Assembly: GCA_945871915.1 (NCBI GenBank)
Contig: CAMBXO010000003.1
Span: 159,794-223,793 of the forward strand
DNA from: Singulisphaera sp. GP187
GTDB lineage: Bacteria; Planctomycetota; Phycisphaerae; Phycisphaerales; SM1A02
DNA length: 64,000 bases
Direction of reading: 5' to 3'
The translations under genes and the position numbers were made by a program. The notes under the pieces were generated by a model. That model ran no database searches, had not been told where the DNA came from, and worked only from the letters and a program-made list of their open reading frames with translations. The number at the start of each line of letters is the position of its first letter. Position 1 is the stretch's first letter. This document shows, in pieces, positions 25,916-35,400 of this stretch.

Positions 25916-27600
25916 TGAACCGCTTTGCCAAACACACTCACATCATCTTGCCCGCTCTTGGCGGAATGATTGTGGCGTTTGCATGGATGACTCCACAAGC
26001 TTCTCTTGCACAATGGATGCAGCACCCGCTTCGACATGATGCGGCAGCCGCCGCAATAACCGCAGCGAATTGGGCTCGCTGGGGATGGACGCTCGGCGGA
26101 CTCACGCTGTTGTGTATGCCATGGATTCTGTCTGATCACCGATCGAGTTCAGCCGTGCCGCCGCGTGGAGGTCGAGCGCTTGCAGCCGCCATATTGCTTG
26201 CGGTGGTATGGCGCATGTTGCAGGCTCGCGATGGTTTGTGGTACGACGAAATTGCTTCGCTGGGTACCTATGTCGTCCACGGCCCGGGCGTCATTATGGG
26301 GAACGCATTTACAACAGCGAATCATCCACTGCAATCGTTGTTGAGTTGGTGCATGTTGCCTATCGGTGTGGAACCATGGATTCGCGCGCCGTCGATCCTC
26401 ACAGGTGCGCTGGCGGTCCTTGGCGCATGGTGGATTGGCATTGCAACGCGCCCCGGCACATCGCTCGCGACATGGATGGCGTTCTGCATGGCACTTCTTC
26501 CAGCCGCTGTGAACGCGGCAAGTGAAGCACGCGGCTATGGCTTGATGATCGCAGCGTCAAGCCTTTCCACTGGTCTAGCCCTGATGGCCATGCAATTCGG
26601 CGGTTCATGGAGATGGGTGCTCTACGCCATCGTGCTTGCACTTGGTGTGTGGTCGCACTTTGTTACCGCCATGGTGGGAGTCGGGCACGTGATCCTTGCA
26701 TTGTGGATGGTGCGGACACCATCGCAGCGAGTCATTGCCATGCGGCTGCTTGCAGCCGTTGCGTGCGCAGCCGTGCTTGCAATGTCACTGTGGAGCCCCT
26801 TGCTACCCGACCTCTTACAGACACGCAGTCAATTGATCACTTCACGCGGTGATGAACCGTCATGGCTTGGTGTGCAGAGCAGCTTGTTGATCTGGCAATC
26901 GCTGGGTTTCAGCGCCCTTCCAAATCACCTTGGCCTTGGCAACATTTCTCTGGCGCTTCTTGCTGTTCCATTACTCATCTCTGGAGTGATCGGATGCGTT
27001 CAAGATCGCCGCACGCATACGCCGCTGGCCGCGGCAGGGCTTGGGCTGCCAGTCGCATTGATTTTGGTGTGGCTCCTTGGAAGTTGGTTTTACGCACGCT
27101 TTATGCTCTTTTCGGTTCCAGCCATTTCGCTCATTGCCGGAGTTGGCGCGGCCAATCTTTGCAATGCAAACGAGACAAATTCACGGCACCGATTCCGCTG
27201 CCTCCATTGGGCGACGATCCTGATGGCCGTGACTTCGTGGGGGATTCTTGGGTGCATGTGGTCGCGCCAACCGATTCGCGAAGCTGTTGCGTTCATTGCC
27301 GAGCATCGCACTCAAAATGAAGTGATCGTTGGCATTGGGCTTTCGGATGATGTGGTCCAGTGGTACGCCATGATGAATGATCTCACCATTCACCCCACTG
27401 GTCCAAACGGGATTCATACAAACCACGTGATGGATCGCCTTCATCCACACTGGATCATTCAACTCTATCCATCGCACACACAACCGGCGTTTCACTCCGC
27501 CATGGAGACCACGCCTCTTACAACATGGACTCCAAAACCCTTTGCGGGCTCGATCGAAGATGGAGATGTTGTGGTCTACCACCGTGCAGTACATCCGTAA
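25915..27600 (+). CDS. GT-C type glycosyltransferase (GT39/ArnT-like)
   Basis: About 561 residues. The start is ATG 25915 (TGATG overlap with the MFS stop); the track uses a TTG one codon earlier. It is a multi-pass membrane protein with roughly eleven hydrophobic segments. The first large loop holds RDGLWYDEIASLGTYVVHGPGVIMGNAFTTANHPLQSLLSW. The YDE acidic motif and the H-P block are the hallmark of lipid-phosphate-sugar-dependent transferases of the GT39/GT83 group. A C-terminal extracytoplasmic domain (~430-560) ends the protein. It likely moves a sugar from a polyprenyl-phosphate carrier to an acceptor on the outer face of the inner membrane. The acceptor is unknown. Confidence 0.8.
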   Translation: MNRFAKHTHIILPALGGMIVAFAWMTPQASLAQWMQHPLRHDAAAAAITAANWARWGWTLGGLTLLCMPWILSDHRSSSAVPPRGGRALAAAILLAVVWRMLQARDGLWYDEIASLGTYVVHGPGVIMGNAFTTANHPLQSLLSWCMLPIGVEPWIRAPSILTGALAVLGAWWIGIATRPGTSLATWMAFCMALLPAAVNAASEARGYGLMIAASSLSTGLALMAMQFGGSWRWVLYAIVLALGVWSHFVTAMVGVGHVILALWMVRTPSQRVIAMRLLAAVACAAVLAMSLWSPLLPDLLQTRSQLITSRGDEPSWLGVQSSLLIWQSLGFSALPNHLGLGNISLALLAVPLLISGVIGCVQDRRTHTPLAAAGLGLPVALILVWLLGSWFYARFMLFSVPAISLIAGVGAANLCNANETNSRHRFRCLHWATILMAVTSWGILGCMWSRQPIREAVAFIAEHRTQNEVIVGIGLSDDVVQWYAMMNDLTIHPTGPNGIHTNHVMDRLHPHWIIQLYPSHTQPAFHSAMETTPLTTWTPKPFAGSIEDGDVVVYHRAVHP

Positions 27601-27628
27601 TTTCTCCAAGCGCAGGTAGCCTCGCCGC

Positions 27629-27943
27629 GTGTTCACCGGCCCCATCGAAATCCTGACTGAATGCGAGATTGATCGCGGCTGGCGATTCACGGCGCAAGCT
27701 CTTCAGCCTGATGGTTCGCTGCAGTCACTCACGCTGGAACTCTCGTGGGCGGACTATGACTATTGGTGCCCGGACGGAGTCGCGCCCCCTGCTGCTGTGG
27801 CCGAAAGTTGCTTGCGTTGGATTTTGAAACACCAAGGACAGCTCACCTTGCCCGCACGGCTCGATGCCAGTCATGCTCGCCGACTGCACGCGGGTGCAGA
27901 TGGTGCCATCCGTTCTTCGCTCAACCCAGGCGCGCCCCCATAA
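27629..27943 (+). CDS. Small hypothetical protein
   Basis: 104 residues from GTG 27629. The sequence FTGPIEILTECEIDRGWRFTAQALQPDGSLQSLTLELSWADYDYWCPDG reads as a small beta-rich domain. It is followed by a helix (PPAAVAESCLRWILKHQGQLTLPARLDASHARRL). Coding is supported by the even composition and the absence of a better frame. It overlaps the 3' end of the convergent histidine kinase gene by 23 bases. No family recognised. Confidence 0.65.
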   Translation: MFTGPIEILTECEIDRGWRFTAQALQPDGSLQSLTLELSWADYDYWCPDGVAPPAAVAESCLRWILKHQGQLTLPARLDASHARRLHAGADGAIRSSLNPGAPP

Positions 27944-29462
27944 GCGGCGGCAGGGATCTTGCCGCAAACTGAATCGGCACATCCACCCAAAACGTGCTGC
28001 CCTTTCCCGTGGTGCTTGACAGACCGACATGTGCGCCCAGCATGTGTGCCAACTCGCGGCAAATCGCAAGACCAAGCCCCGTGCCTCCATGTTTCTTCGT
28101 GTGGCTTGCATCCACCTGACGAAATTTTTCAAAGATGGCCGCCTGCATGTCCGCTGGAATGCCCGGCCCCTGATCCACCACACTGAATCGAACCATGGCA
28201 GCACCCTCTCGCTCGCGTGCATCGGCCCGCAATTGAATCACGCCACCTGCTGGTGAAAACTTGGTCGCGTTGGACACAAAGTTATAGAGAATCTGCTGCA
28301 GTTTTCCAGCATCCGTCTCAAGCGGCGGAAGATCGCCCTGCGCCCCAATCTCAAAGGTAACGCTTCGGGATTCCGCAACTGGACGCATGATGGCTGCAAT
28401 TCCCTCAAGCACCTCCTGCACACTCACCGGACTCACCACTACCTCCATTCGACCGGCTTCGATCTTGGCCATGTCCAGCAACTCGTTGATCATGTCCAAT
28501 AGCCCCCGACCGCTCGTCTGAATGTGATTGATGTAACGCATGCGCTTTGGATCGGCTTGTGCATCATTGCGAGCAAGTTCAGCAAGCAAGTCCGCGAAGC
28601 CAAGAATGCTGTTCAACGGGGTGCGCAATTCATGGCTGACATTGGCAAGAAATTCGCTTTTAAGTTTGTTGCTGGCAAACAACCCAACATTGGCCTCACT
28701 TAACTCTCCCACCTTCAGATCCAGCGTGCGATTGATCGTCTCCAGTCGCAACTGCGCCGCTTCAAGCGCCTCCACCATGGCATTGAATGCTTCGCTCAGT
28801 TGTTGCAATTCATCGCCCGTGCGCAACACGCTCCGAGCAAGCAAGTCGCCCGCACGCACGCGATCCGCAACATCTCGCAACCGCCGAATCGCCCGCAGAT
28901 ATCCCCTCATCACCAGCGTGCGAACCACCAACACAAGGGCCACCCATGCAGCCGTTGCGGAGAGAGCCAGTGAAACGCGATCCACCGCAATTCGTCGAGC
29001 CATTTCATCGCCCGCTCGCTCCATCACCAACACACCTGCCAGCGGCTGCTCGGACCACGAAGCAGGTGGGGACTCCAGCGAAACTCGAAGGCCAGCCTTG
29101 GCACGAGTGAGATCGTCACCACGCATCGCCCTCGCATACAACATTCTTGGTGGTGAATCGTCCGTCAACCGTTCAAAGTCAAAGGTTGCGGGATGTTTTT
29201 CAAATGTCTCGATCGCCGCACGCACAAACGGATCCCCGGCGGCTGCCTCAGCATCGGTTCCCGGAATCAACCGAATCCCTTCTCCATCTGGCTGCGGAAG
29301 TCGCCCCCAGCCAATCGCCGCTTCACGCCACACCAACTGCTGAGTTTCATGCGCGGCGTGTTCCGCGCGAACCCACGGAACCGCCACCACCGCAGCCATC
29401 GCCGTAGCGCTTGCCAAAGCAAAGATCACCTGGCTTCGTTTGGTCAGACTCAGGGCGGCCAT
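27921..29462 (-). CDS. Sensor histidine kinase (HAMP-HisKA-HATPase)
   Basis: 513 residues from ATG 29462 (MAALSLTKRSQVIFALASATAMAAVVAVPW). The longer track start at 29531 would overlap the divergent zinc-finger gene. After the first helix, ~120 extracytoplasmic residues (WREAAIGWGRLPQPDGEG...FVRAAIETFEKHPATFDFERLTDD...) resemble DUF3365/Tll0287-type sensor domains. A second helix, a HAMP linker (RLRDVADRVRAGDLLARSVLRTGDELQQLSEAFNAMVEAL) and a coiled coil lead to the phosphoacceptor block FLANVSHELRTPLNSILGFADLL. The ATPase domain has NFVSNATKFSPAG, DQGPGIP and KHGGTGLGLAICRELAHMLG. All catalytic boxes are intact. No response regulator gene is adjacent, so its partner is elsewhere. Confidence 0.92.
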   Translation of the reverse strand: MAALSLTKRSQVIFALASATAMAAVVAVPWVRAEHAAHETQQLVWREAAIGWGRLPQPDGEGIRLIPGTDAEAAAGDPFVRAAIETFEKHPATFDFERLTDDSPPRMLYARAMRGDDLTRAKAGLRVSLESPPASWSEQPLAGVLVMERAGDEMARRIAVDRVSLALSATAAWVALVLVVRTLVMRGYLRAIRRLRDVADRVRAGDLLARSVLRTGDELQQLSEAFNAMVEALEAAQLRLETINRTLDLKVGELSEANVGLFASNKLKSEFLANVSHELRTPLNSILGFADLLAELARNDAQADPKRMRYINHIQTSGRGLLDMINELLDMAKIEAGRMEVVVSPVSVQEVLEGIAAIMRPVAESRSVTFEIGAQGDLPPLETDAGKLQQILYNFVSNATKFSPAGGVIQLRADAREREGAAMVRFSVVDQGPGIPADMQAAIFEKFRQVDASHTKKHGGTGLGLAICRELAHMLGAHVGLSSTTGKGSTFWVDVPIQFAARSLPPLMGARLG

Positions 29463-29529
29463 CTGCGCGGCAGCATAACCGCGGGCGTACTCTTGTCTGA
29501 TGCATCGAGCGGGCTGCGACGCGGACAAC

Positions 29530-29820
29530 ATGACGGAGCAGGACTTCCTCTGTGACTTTTGCCAACGCCCGTGGAGCGTGGCCGGCCCGTTCGTCGAAGG
29601 TCATCACGGGTCATGTGTGTGCAGCGACTGCTTACAGTGCGCCATGGATCGACCCGCCACGGTCGAACCAACCACCTCATTTCGCTGTGGACTTTGCCTA
29701 GAAGACCGCACCGATTTGGCCTTCGCAACAGATCCGCCGCGTGCATGGCTCTGCCGCCGATGCCGCGATCAATCCATTCGCGTGCTCAAGCGAGATCAAG
29801 CCAGCGACCAGAAACTTTAG
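29530..29820 (+). CDS. Small multi-CxxC zinc-finger protein
   Basis: 96 residues from ATG 29530; an ATG at 29500 would add ten. It has four Cys pairs in two fingers: CDFCQRPWSVAGPFVEGHHGSCVCSDCLQC and CGLCLEDRTDLAFATDPPRAWLCRRCRDQSI. The first resembles the N-terminal zinc domain of ClpX (C-x2-C-x(n)-C-x2-C). It could be a stand-alone adaptor or nucleic-acid-binding protein. It diverges from the histidine kinase gene with 67 bases between starts, and its stop overlaps the convergent trmB by 4 bases. Confidence 0.75.
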   Translation: MTEQDFLCDFCQRPWSVAGPFVEGHHGSCVCSDCLQCAMDRPATVEPTTSFRCGLCLEDRTDLAFATDPPRAWLCRRCRDQSIRVLKRDQASDQKL

Positions 29821-30458
29821 GTCTTTTTCACCAACGTCATGGAATGGAAGGGTCGCCCTTCCTGTCGATACTTGCGTTCAAAGTTGGTGCCCACCACTTC
29901 TCCTTGCGCAGCGCTGGAGGGTGGTTCAAATGGAAGGCGTTCAAAAAGATCGGACACCCGCATCACCAGCGACTCATACCACTCCCATAGCTGGGGATGA
30001 TCCGTCACAAGTCGCAACTCACCGCCAACCGTAAGCACTCGATGGAATTGCGAAAGCGCTTCCAATTGCAACACGCGGCGCTTGTGATGCCTGGCCTTGG
30101 GCCACGGGTCACTGAAATACAGATGCACAACACTCGTTGTCGCGTCATCCAGCCAGTGCGTCACAAACTCTGAAGCGTTGGCGTACAGCATGCGCACATT
30201 TGACAAATTGTGGCGCCGCATGCGATCTGCTGCATATCGGAAGAATTCCCCCGCATACTCAATGCCAAGAAAATCAACTTCTCGCCTCGCCGCTGCTTCC
30301 TGCACCAGAAAGGTTCCCTTGCCTGATCCAATTTCGATCTCGAATGGTCGCTTGGGCTCACGCGGACCGAAAAAAAACTCGGCATTCAGCCGACCTGCTG
30401 CCGGATCAGGAAGATCTCGCGCCAAGAACCCCCATGGCCGCATATCCACCGCTCCCAT
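29817..30458 (-). CDS. trmB: tRNA (guanine-N7)-methyltransferase
   Basis: 213 residues from ATG 30458 (MGAVDMRPWGFLARDLPDP), which has GGAG five bases upstream. A GTG at 30488 overlapping the rsfS stop is an alternative, and the track start at 30593 is too long. SAM-binding motif I is EIEIGSGKGTFLVQEAA, followed by FLGIEYAGEFFRYAADRM. The catalytic TrmB signature is VVHLYFSDPWPKARHHKRRV. It methylates G46 in the tRNA variable loop. It is the last gene of the rpsU-rsfS-trmB run on minus. Confidence 0.93.
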   Translation of the reverse strand: MGAVDMRPWGFLARDLPDPAAGRLNAEFFFGPREPKRPFEIEIGSGKGTFLVQEAAARREVDFLGIEYAGEFFRYAADRMRRHNLSNVRMLYANASEFVTHWLDDATTSVVHLYFSDPWPKARHHKRRVLQLEALSQFHRVLTVGGELRLVTDHPQLWEWYESLVMRVSDLFERLPFEPPSSAAQGEVVGTNFERKYRQEGRPFHSMTLVKKT

Positions 30459-30484
30459 TTTCTCCGGAGCAGGTGGAATAGTGT

Positions 30485-30910
30485 TCACGCTTCGTCGGCC
30501 ACGACCCGGGAAGGCTTGCGAGGTCGTTCGCCAACTGGTCTGCTCCAGACAACGCGATCGGCATCCGCCCAAAGTCCATCCAGGTCGTACCACAATCGTT
30601 GTCCGGGCTCAAACAGGTGCACCACCACATCAACAAAGTCCGCCACGATCCATGTACCGCCCGAGTCTCGATCGCGCTTCCATCGATCCATACCCATCGC
30701 CGCGCCAAGTTTTTTCAACTCGTCTGCAACGCTGCGCATCTGACGATCGCTGGTTCCGTTTCCGATCACAAGGTATTCACAGACCTGGCTGCGACCTCGT
30801 ACATCGAGCAGCGAAACCTGTTCGCACTTCAGCTCGCTCATCATGCGCGACGCTTCGATCGCGAATGTTCGCACTTTGTCAGGATCGGTTTGGCTTTGCG
30901 TTCGCGTCAT
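30485..30910 (-). CDS. rsfS: Ribosomal silencing factor RsfS
   Basis: 141 residues. It contains the DUF143/RsfS core: KVRTFAIEASRMMSELKCEQVSLLDVRGRSQVCEYLVIGNGTSDRQMRSVADELKK, then GTWIVADFVDVVVHLFEPGQRLWYDLDGLWADADRV. RsfS binds uL14 and blocks joining of the ribosomal subunits when nutrients are short. The C-terminal ~20 residues (GERPRKPSRVVADEA) extend beyond the core. It lies 12 bases after rpsU and just before trmB, so all three are likely co-transcribed. Confidence 0.94.
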   Translation of the reverse strand: MTRTQSQTDPDKVRTFAIEASRMMSELKCEQVSLLDVRGRSQVCEYLVIGNGTSDRQMRSVADELKKLGAAMGMDRWKRDRDSGGTWIVADFVDVVVHLFEPGQRLWYDLDGLWADADRVVWSRPVGERPRKPSRVVADEA

Positions 30911-30922
30911 GTAACAACAACA

Positions 30923-31240
30923 TCACGCAGACCGCTGGCGGCCACCCGTTCGACCGCCGCCACTGCGACCACCGCTCATACCGCCGCGTGATCCGCCGGG
31001 ACCGCCAGAATTCGGGCCACCCTCACTCTTGCCAGCACCACGACCAGTCCTTGCTGCCATCGGCGGCAACGGCGGACGCGCAGCCCGAATCGCTGCCCGA
31101 CGCTTTCGCTCGGATGGTTTTTCGTAGTACTGACGCTTTTTCAGTTCCTTGGTCAGCCCTTCCTTTTCACACAACTTCTTGAAGCGGCGCAGCATTTGTT
31201 CTGCACTCTCGCCAGCTCGGGCCTTAATTCGAATCGCCAT
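30923..31240 (-). CDS. rpsU: 30S ribosomal protein S21 with Gly/Arg-rich extension
   Basis: 105 residues from ATG 31240 (MAIRIKARAGESAEQMLRRFKKLCEKEGLTKELKKRQYYEKPSERKRRAAIRAARR-like). The ORF-track start at 31678 is an upstream artefact. The S21 core normally ends near residue 60-70. Here it continues with about 45 residues of low-complexity Gly/Arg/Ser (GRGAGKSEGGPNSGGPGGSRGGMSGGRSGGGRTGGRQRSA), similar to RGG-type RNA-binding tails. AAGGA precedes the start by 12 bases. S21 assists mRNA binding to the small subunit. Confidence 0.92.
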   Translation of the reverse strand: MAIRIKARAGESAEQMLRRFKKLCEKEGLTKELKKRQYYEKPSERKRRAAIRAARPPLPPMAARTGRGAGKSEGGPNSGGPGGSRGGMSGGRSGGGRTGGRQRSA

Positions 31241-31264
31241 ATTGAAATCGTTCCTTTTTTGTGA

Positions 31265-31301
31265 ACATGCGAACCCGCCATCCAAAGGGCGGGTCGAGCA
31301 T
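31265..31301 (-). promoter_or_regulatory. Hairpin in the rpsU leader
   Basis: Two stacked stems on one axis: CATGC/GCATG outside and ACCCGCC/GGCGGGT inside, with an 8-base loop and a small internal loop between. On the minus strand it ends about 25 bases before the S21 start and is followed by CACAAAAAAGGAACG. It may be an autoregulatory leader or simply a barrier to upstream transcription. Confidence 0.45.
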
Positions 31302-31363
31302 GATGACCCAAACCCTGCGTCGATGCAAGTCACTTCAAAGCCACCAAAGGGCATAATCCAGCC

Positions 31364-31840
31364 ATGCGGCTGCTCGTCGACGCCTCGAATGTGCTTCATG
31401 TCACCGGGGTTCTTCCACCGGCCCTTGCTCTCTCCGAGCCATCCGAACTTGCTCAATTGATTCTTCGGAGTCGGTACAGCCAAGCCGACGTCACACTTGT
31501 GTGCGATGGGTCTCGTCCGGGGATGCAGAAACTTGGACAATTTGGATTGATTCAATTGCATTGGACGGGAGCCACCACGGCTGATTCCGTGATCGAGATG
31601 CTCTTGCAAAAAAGTAGCCACGCTCGCAGCTACACCGTCGTGTCCAATGACCGCGCGGTTCAGGCGAACGCACGGCACCGAGGTGCATCGGTGCTTTCAA
31701 GCGATCGCTTTCTTTCCTATCTTGCACGCGATGCCAACCGTACTCGCCAGACAAACACGCCTCTTCGAGATGTGCATTTGGATGAAGAGACGACGCAACG
31801 TTGGATGAAAGAACTTGGCCTCAACGAGGACACGCCATGA
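31364..31840 (+). CDS. NYN-domain (YacP-like) ribonuclease
   Basis: 158 residues of the PIN-like NYN fold. The first strand, MRLLVDASNVLHVTG, has the metal-binding Asp. ADVTLVCDGSRPG supplies the second acidic residue. ADSVIEMLLQKSSHARSYTVVSNDRAVQANARHRGASVLSSDRFLSYLARDA contains the conserved S-N-D active-site block. Members of this branch (YacP/Rae1) are endoribonucleases that act on mRNA or ribosome-bound RNA. The stop overlaps the pdxH start (ATGA), so the two are translationally coupled. Confidence 0.85.
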   Translation: MRLLVDASNVLHVTGVLPPALALSEPSELAQLILRSRYSQADVTLVCDGSRPGMQKLGQFGLIQLHWTGATTADSVIEMLLQKSSHARSYTVVSNDRAVQANARHRGASVLSSDRFLSYLARDANRTRQTNTPLRDVHLDEETTQRWMKELGLNEDTP

Positions 31841-32445
31841 ATGACATCGATTTTGATCATCCCCCAGTAGATCCCATCGCTGCGTGCGAGGCATGGTTTC
31901 AATGGTCCAATGGGCTCGGCATTCCCAATCCAAATTCCATGACGCTTGCAACGGTGGATTCGAGCGGGCGCCCGAGTGCCCGCATCGTCCTGCTTCGCGG
32001 CTTTGATGCTCGCGGAGCCGTTTTCTATACCAATCGACTTAGCCGCAAGGGAGTGGAACTCTCGGCCAATGATTACGCAACCCTGCTCTTTCATTGGGAT
32101 CAAAGTCCACTCGGTCGGCAGCTTCGCATTTCTGGTTCCGTCACTCACACCAGCGAAGAGGAGAGCGATGCGTATTGGAAAACGCGTCCGCGCGAGAGTC
32201 AGATCAATGCATGGGCGAGCCAACAGAGTCAACCCGTTGCCAATCGCGCAGAATTAGAACGAGCCAACGCAGAATTTGGCGAGAAATTCCACGGCCTTGA
32301 AATTCGTCGTCCACCCCACTGGGGCGGCTATCGCGTTTCACTCGAGTGCATTGAATTCTGGCTCGGCCACGCATTCCGTTTGCATGATCGGATTGTGTAT
32401 TCGCGGCACGGCACCTCATGGCGCGTTCAGCGACTCAATCCATAA
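31837..32445 (+). CDS. pdxH: Pyridoxamine 5'-phosphate oxidase
   Basis: 202 residues from ATG 31837, overlapping the preceding stop by 4 bases. It is an FMN-dependent oxidase that makes pyridoxal 5'-phosphate from PNP or PMP. Conserved blocks are MTLATVDSSGRPSARIVLLRGFDARGAVFYTNRLSRKGVEL and FHWDQSPLGRQLRISGSVTHTSEEESDAYWKTRPRESQINAWASQQSQPV. The C-terminal PHWGGYRVSLECIEFWLGHAFRLHDRIVYSR corresponds to the FMN/PLP-binding region. The length is normal. The last residues read WRVQRLNP, the expected R-L-x-P end of the family. Confidence 0.96.
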   Translation: MNDIDFDHPPVDPIAACEAWFQWSNGLGIPNPNSMTLATVDSSGRPSARIVLLRGFDARGAVFYTNRLSRKGVELSANDYATLLFHWDQSPLGRQLRISGSVTHTSEEESDAYWKTRPRESQINAWASQQSQPVANRAELERANAEFGEKFHGLEIRRPPHWGGYRVSLECIEFWLGHAFRLHDRIVYSRHGTSWRVQRLNP

Positions 32446-32457
32446 AGCGTGACTGCC

Positions 32458-35400
32458 TTAGGCGAAAGCGCCTTCCGATCGATTGGTGTTGAACGTGCGG
32501 CGAGGTTCTCGCTTCGCTGGAATCCAACCTCCGATCACATTCACATCACCAAGTTCTCCAAGCGTTTCGCGCAATCGCGTCAGCAGCGCTGCACTGGGAA
32601 CAACTCTCAACCCGCGTGCCGCCATGACAACTTCGCGACCATCCTCCAATTCGATTCGCAGAAATGTGTCCACAGGCCTGCCTTGAAGCGACTGTGATCC
32701 ACCCGCTGCCTGACGAAGAATCCCGCCGACCATCCGCCACACAACCGCAAACGGTTCATCCTGATCACCGTGCTTGCCCCGCAGCCTCAATTCCACTCGG
32801 GTCGCCAAGTGCTCTTGGGCCTGCTCGATCGGAAGCACTCGATCCACAATGATGCTGGCTTCCGCCCGCGAACGATCCACACTGCCGATCACAATGACTG
32901 GCCGATCGACTTGCAGAAACTCGCCAGACCTCGCAAACCCGTCGGGGAAGATCACGCCTTCCACTTGCCCGTGATTGTCCGCAAGTGAAAGCATGGCCAT
33001 CCGTCGTCCCGGATCCTTTCCGCGCTTACTCACCGTTGGACGAATCCTCAGGACAATGCCCGCCATCACCACCGCACTCTCGCCTGGGAGTTCCGCAATG
33101 TCCTTGCTCTGAACGCTGCAGAATGTGCGAACAACCCACGCGAAATCATCCAGTGGATGACCGCTCACATGAAATCCAATGGCATCTTTCTCCATCGCCA
33201 ACATGGTGAGGCGATCCCATGCTGGAGTCACTTTGAGCGACACCACACGAGGCGCGGAACTGGCCGCGGCACTTGGCATAGTGCCAAACATATTGAGTTG
33301 CCCGGTCCGGCGATCATTGGCGTGTGACTGACCCGTTGCAATCGCGTCGGCAATCGTTGCAACCATACTGGCTCTGGCAGCCAATCCGTGCAGTGAATCA
33401 AAGGCCCCGCCCTTCACCATGGCTTCGATTGTGGCTCGGTTCACCATTCTCAAATCGACTCGCTCGCAAAAATCATGTAAATCACTAAAGCGTCCGTGAG
33501 CAAGACGCTCCTTCACAATCGACTCGATCGCGATCGAACTCGCCCCCTTGATGGCCTGCAAACCAAAGCGAACATGCCCATGGACCGCGTCTCGAGGCTC
33601 ATCTGCAGCAAAGGCCACCGCAAAATCTGCGGCACTTAGATTCACATCCGGTGGCAACACTTGTACGCCAAGATGCGGCTTCGATGGCGTCGAATCACTC
33701 CACGGACAGCGACGGCAATCTTCAAGATACATGGACCATTCACCGATCTTGCCGCCAGCTTGACTTTCAAAACTCAAGACACTCGCCATATAAAACGCAG
33801 GGAAATAAGTCTTCAAGTAGGCCGTCTGATACGCAATGATGGCGTACCCACTTGAGTGACTCTTGTTGAAGCCGTACCCAGCGAATCGGAGAATCAAGTC
33901 AAAGAGTTCCTCGGCCGTTTGGTTGTCAACGCCTCGCGTGGCAGCACCCGCCACAAAATCGGACTTGGCACGAGCCATCACATCCTGTTTCTTCTTGCTA
34001 ATAGCTTTGATGATTGTGTAAGCGGAACGCAGCGGAATGCCACCAAGATGGTGCAGCACCTGCATGACTTGCTCCTGATACACCATAATTCCATAGGTTT
34101 CCGCCACAAGGCGATCCACCACAGGATGAATAAGTGGAACCTGCTGACGCCCATTCTTGCGAGCGTTGTAGTGAGGAATCAGATCCATGGGTCCAGGTCT
34201 GTACAGCGCGTTGGCAGCGATGAGATCCTCAAGCCGATCAGGCTTCATATCCATCAGCAATTTGCGCATGCCGCCGGATTCAAACTGAAACACGCCCACC
34301 GTTTCTCCGCGCCGAAATAACCCAAGCACTCGCTGATCATCCATACTCAAGCGATCGAGATCAAGCGGGTGTGCGCCGTCATGCATGGTTCGCCCCACCG
34401 CTTTCCAAATCTCATCATCCGAGAGCCCTTCACGCACCAGGGTTCGACACCTTTCAATGGTGCTCAACGTGCGCAATCCAAGGAAATCCATCTTCAACAA
34501 CCCCATCCGTTCGCACGTTGGGCCATCCCATTGCGTCACAATTTCATCGCCGCCACCGGTGGCTCGACAGAGCGGCACCAAATCCTCAAGCGGCCGCGTG
34601 GCAATCACCACTCCAGCGGCGTGAATGCCCGCGTGACGAGCGTGATCCTCCAAGGCTTGCGCGTGCTCAACTACTTTGGCAATCGCCGGATCCCCGTCGA
34701 CTGCTTTCCGAAACTCTGGTTCTTTTTTCAACGCTTCTTCAAGTGTGATGTTCAACTCTGCTGGCACCAGATTGGAAAGTCGCTGTCCCTCCGAAGGGGC
34801 CATCCCCATCACTCGTGCCACATCCTTGACCGCCTGCTTGGCTTTCAGGCGACCAAAGGTGATGATCTGCGCCACATGCCCATACTTATTGCGAACATAT
34901 TCAAGCACGCGTGCCCGCCCATCCTGACAAATATCAACATCGATGTCGGGGTATTCGCTTCGATCTGGATCGGTGAACCGCTCAAAGAGCAGACCGAATT
35001 TTTCTGGGCACGCATTCGAAAGCCCCAGCACATATCCAACCATCGTTCCCACTCCACTTCCACGCGCGAGTGCAGGAATCCCTTGCCGCCGTGCCCATGC
35101 CACAAAATCCCACACAATCAGGAAGTACGCCGAAATGTTCTTGTCCGCCAGCACTTGTAGCTCTCGCTCCAATCGAGCTCGAATCTGTGGCGTAACACCA
35201 GCCTCACCATATCGCCACAGGGCGCCGGCTTCCGCGAGCGTTCGCAATGCGTTGTCACACTCACTCTTGGCCTGTTTGCGCTCTGTGTCGCTGGCATCGC
35301 TCCCCTGAAATGGCAGCAACTCAAAACTTTCGCAAATAGCATTAAACCACTCCGTCGAACCCTTGGAGTTCATGGCCGCGGGTTCGCCACCTCGTTTCAC

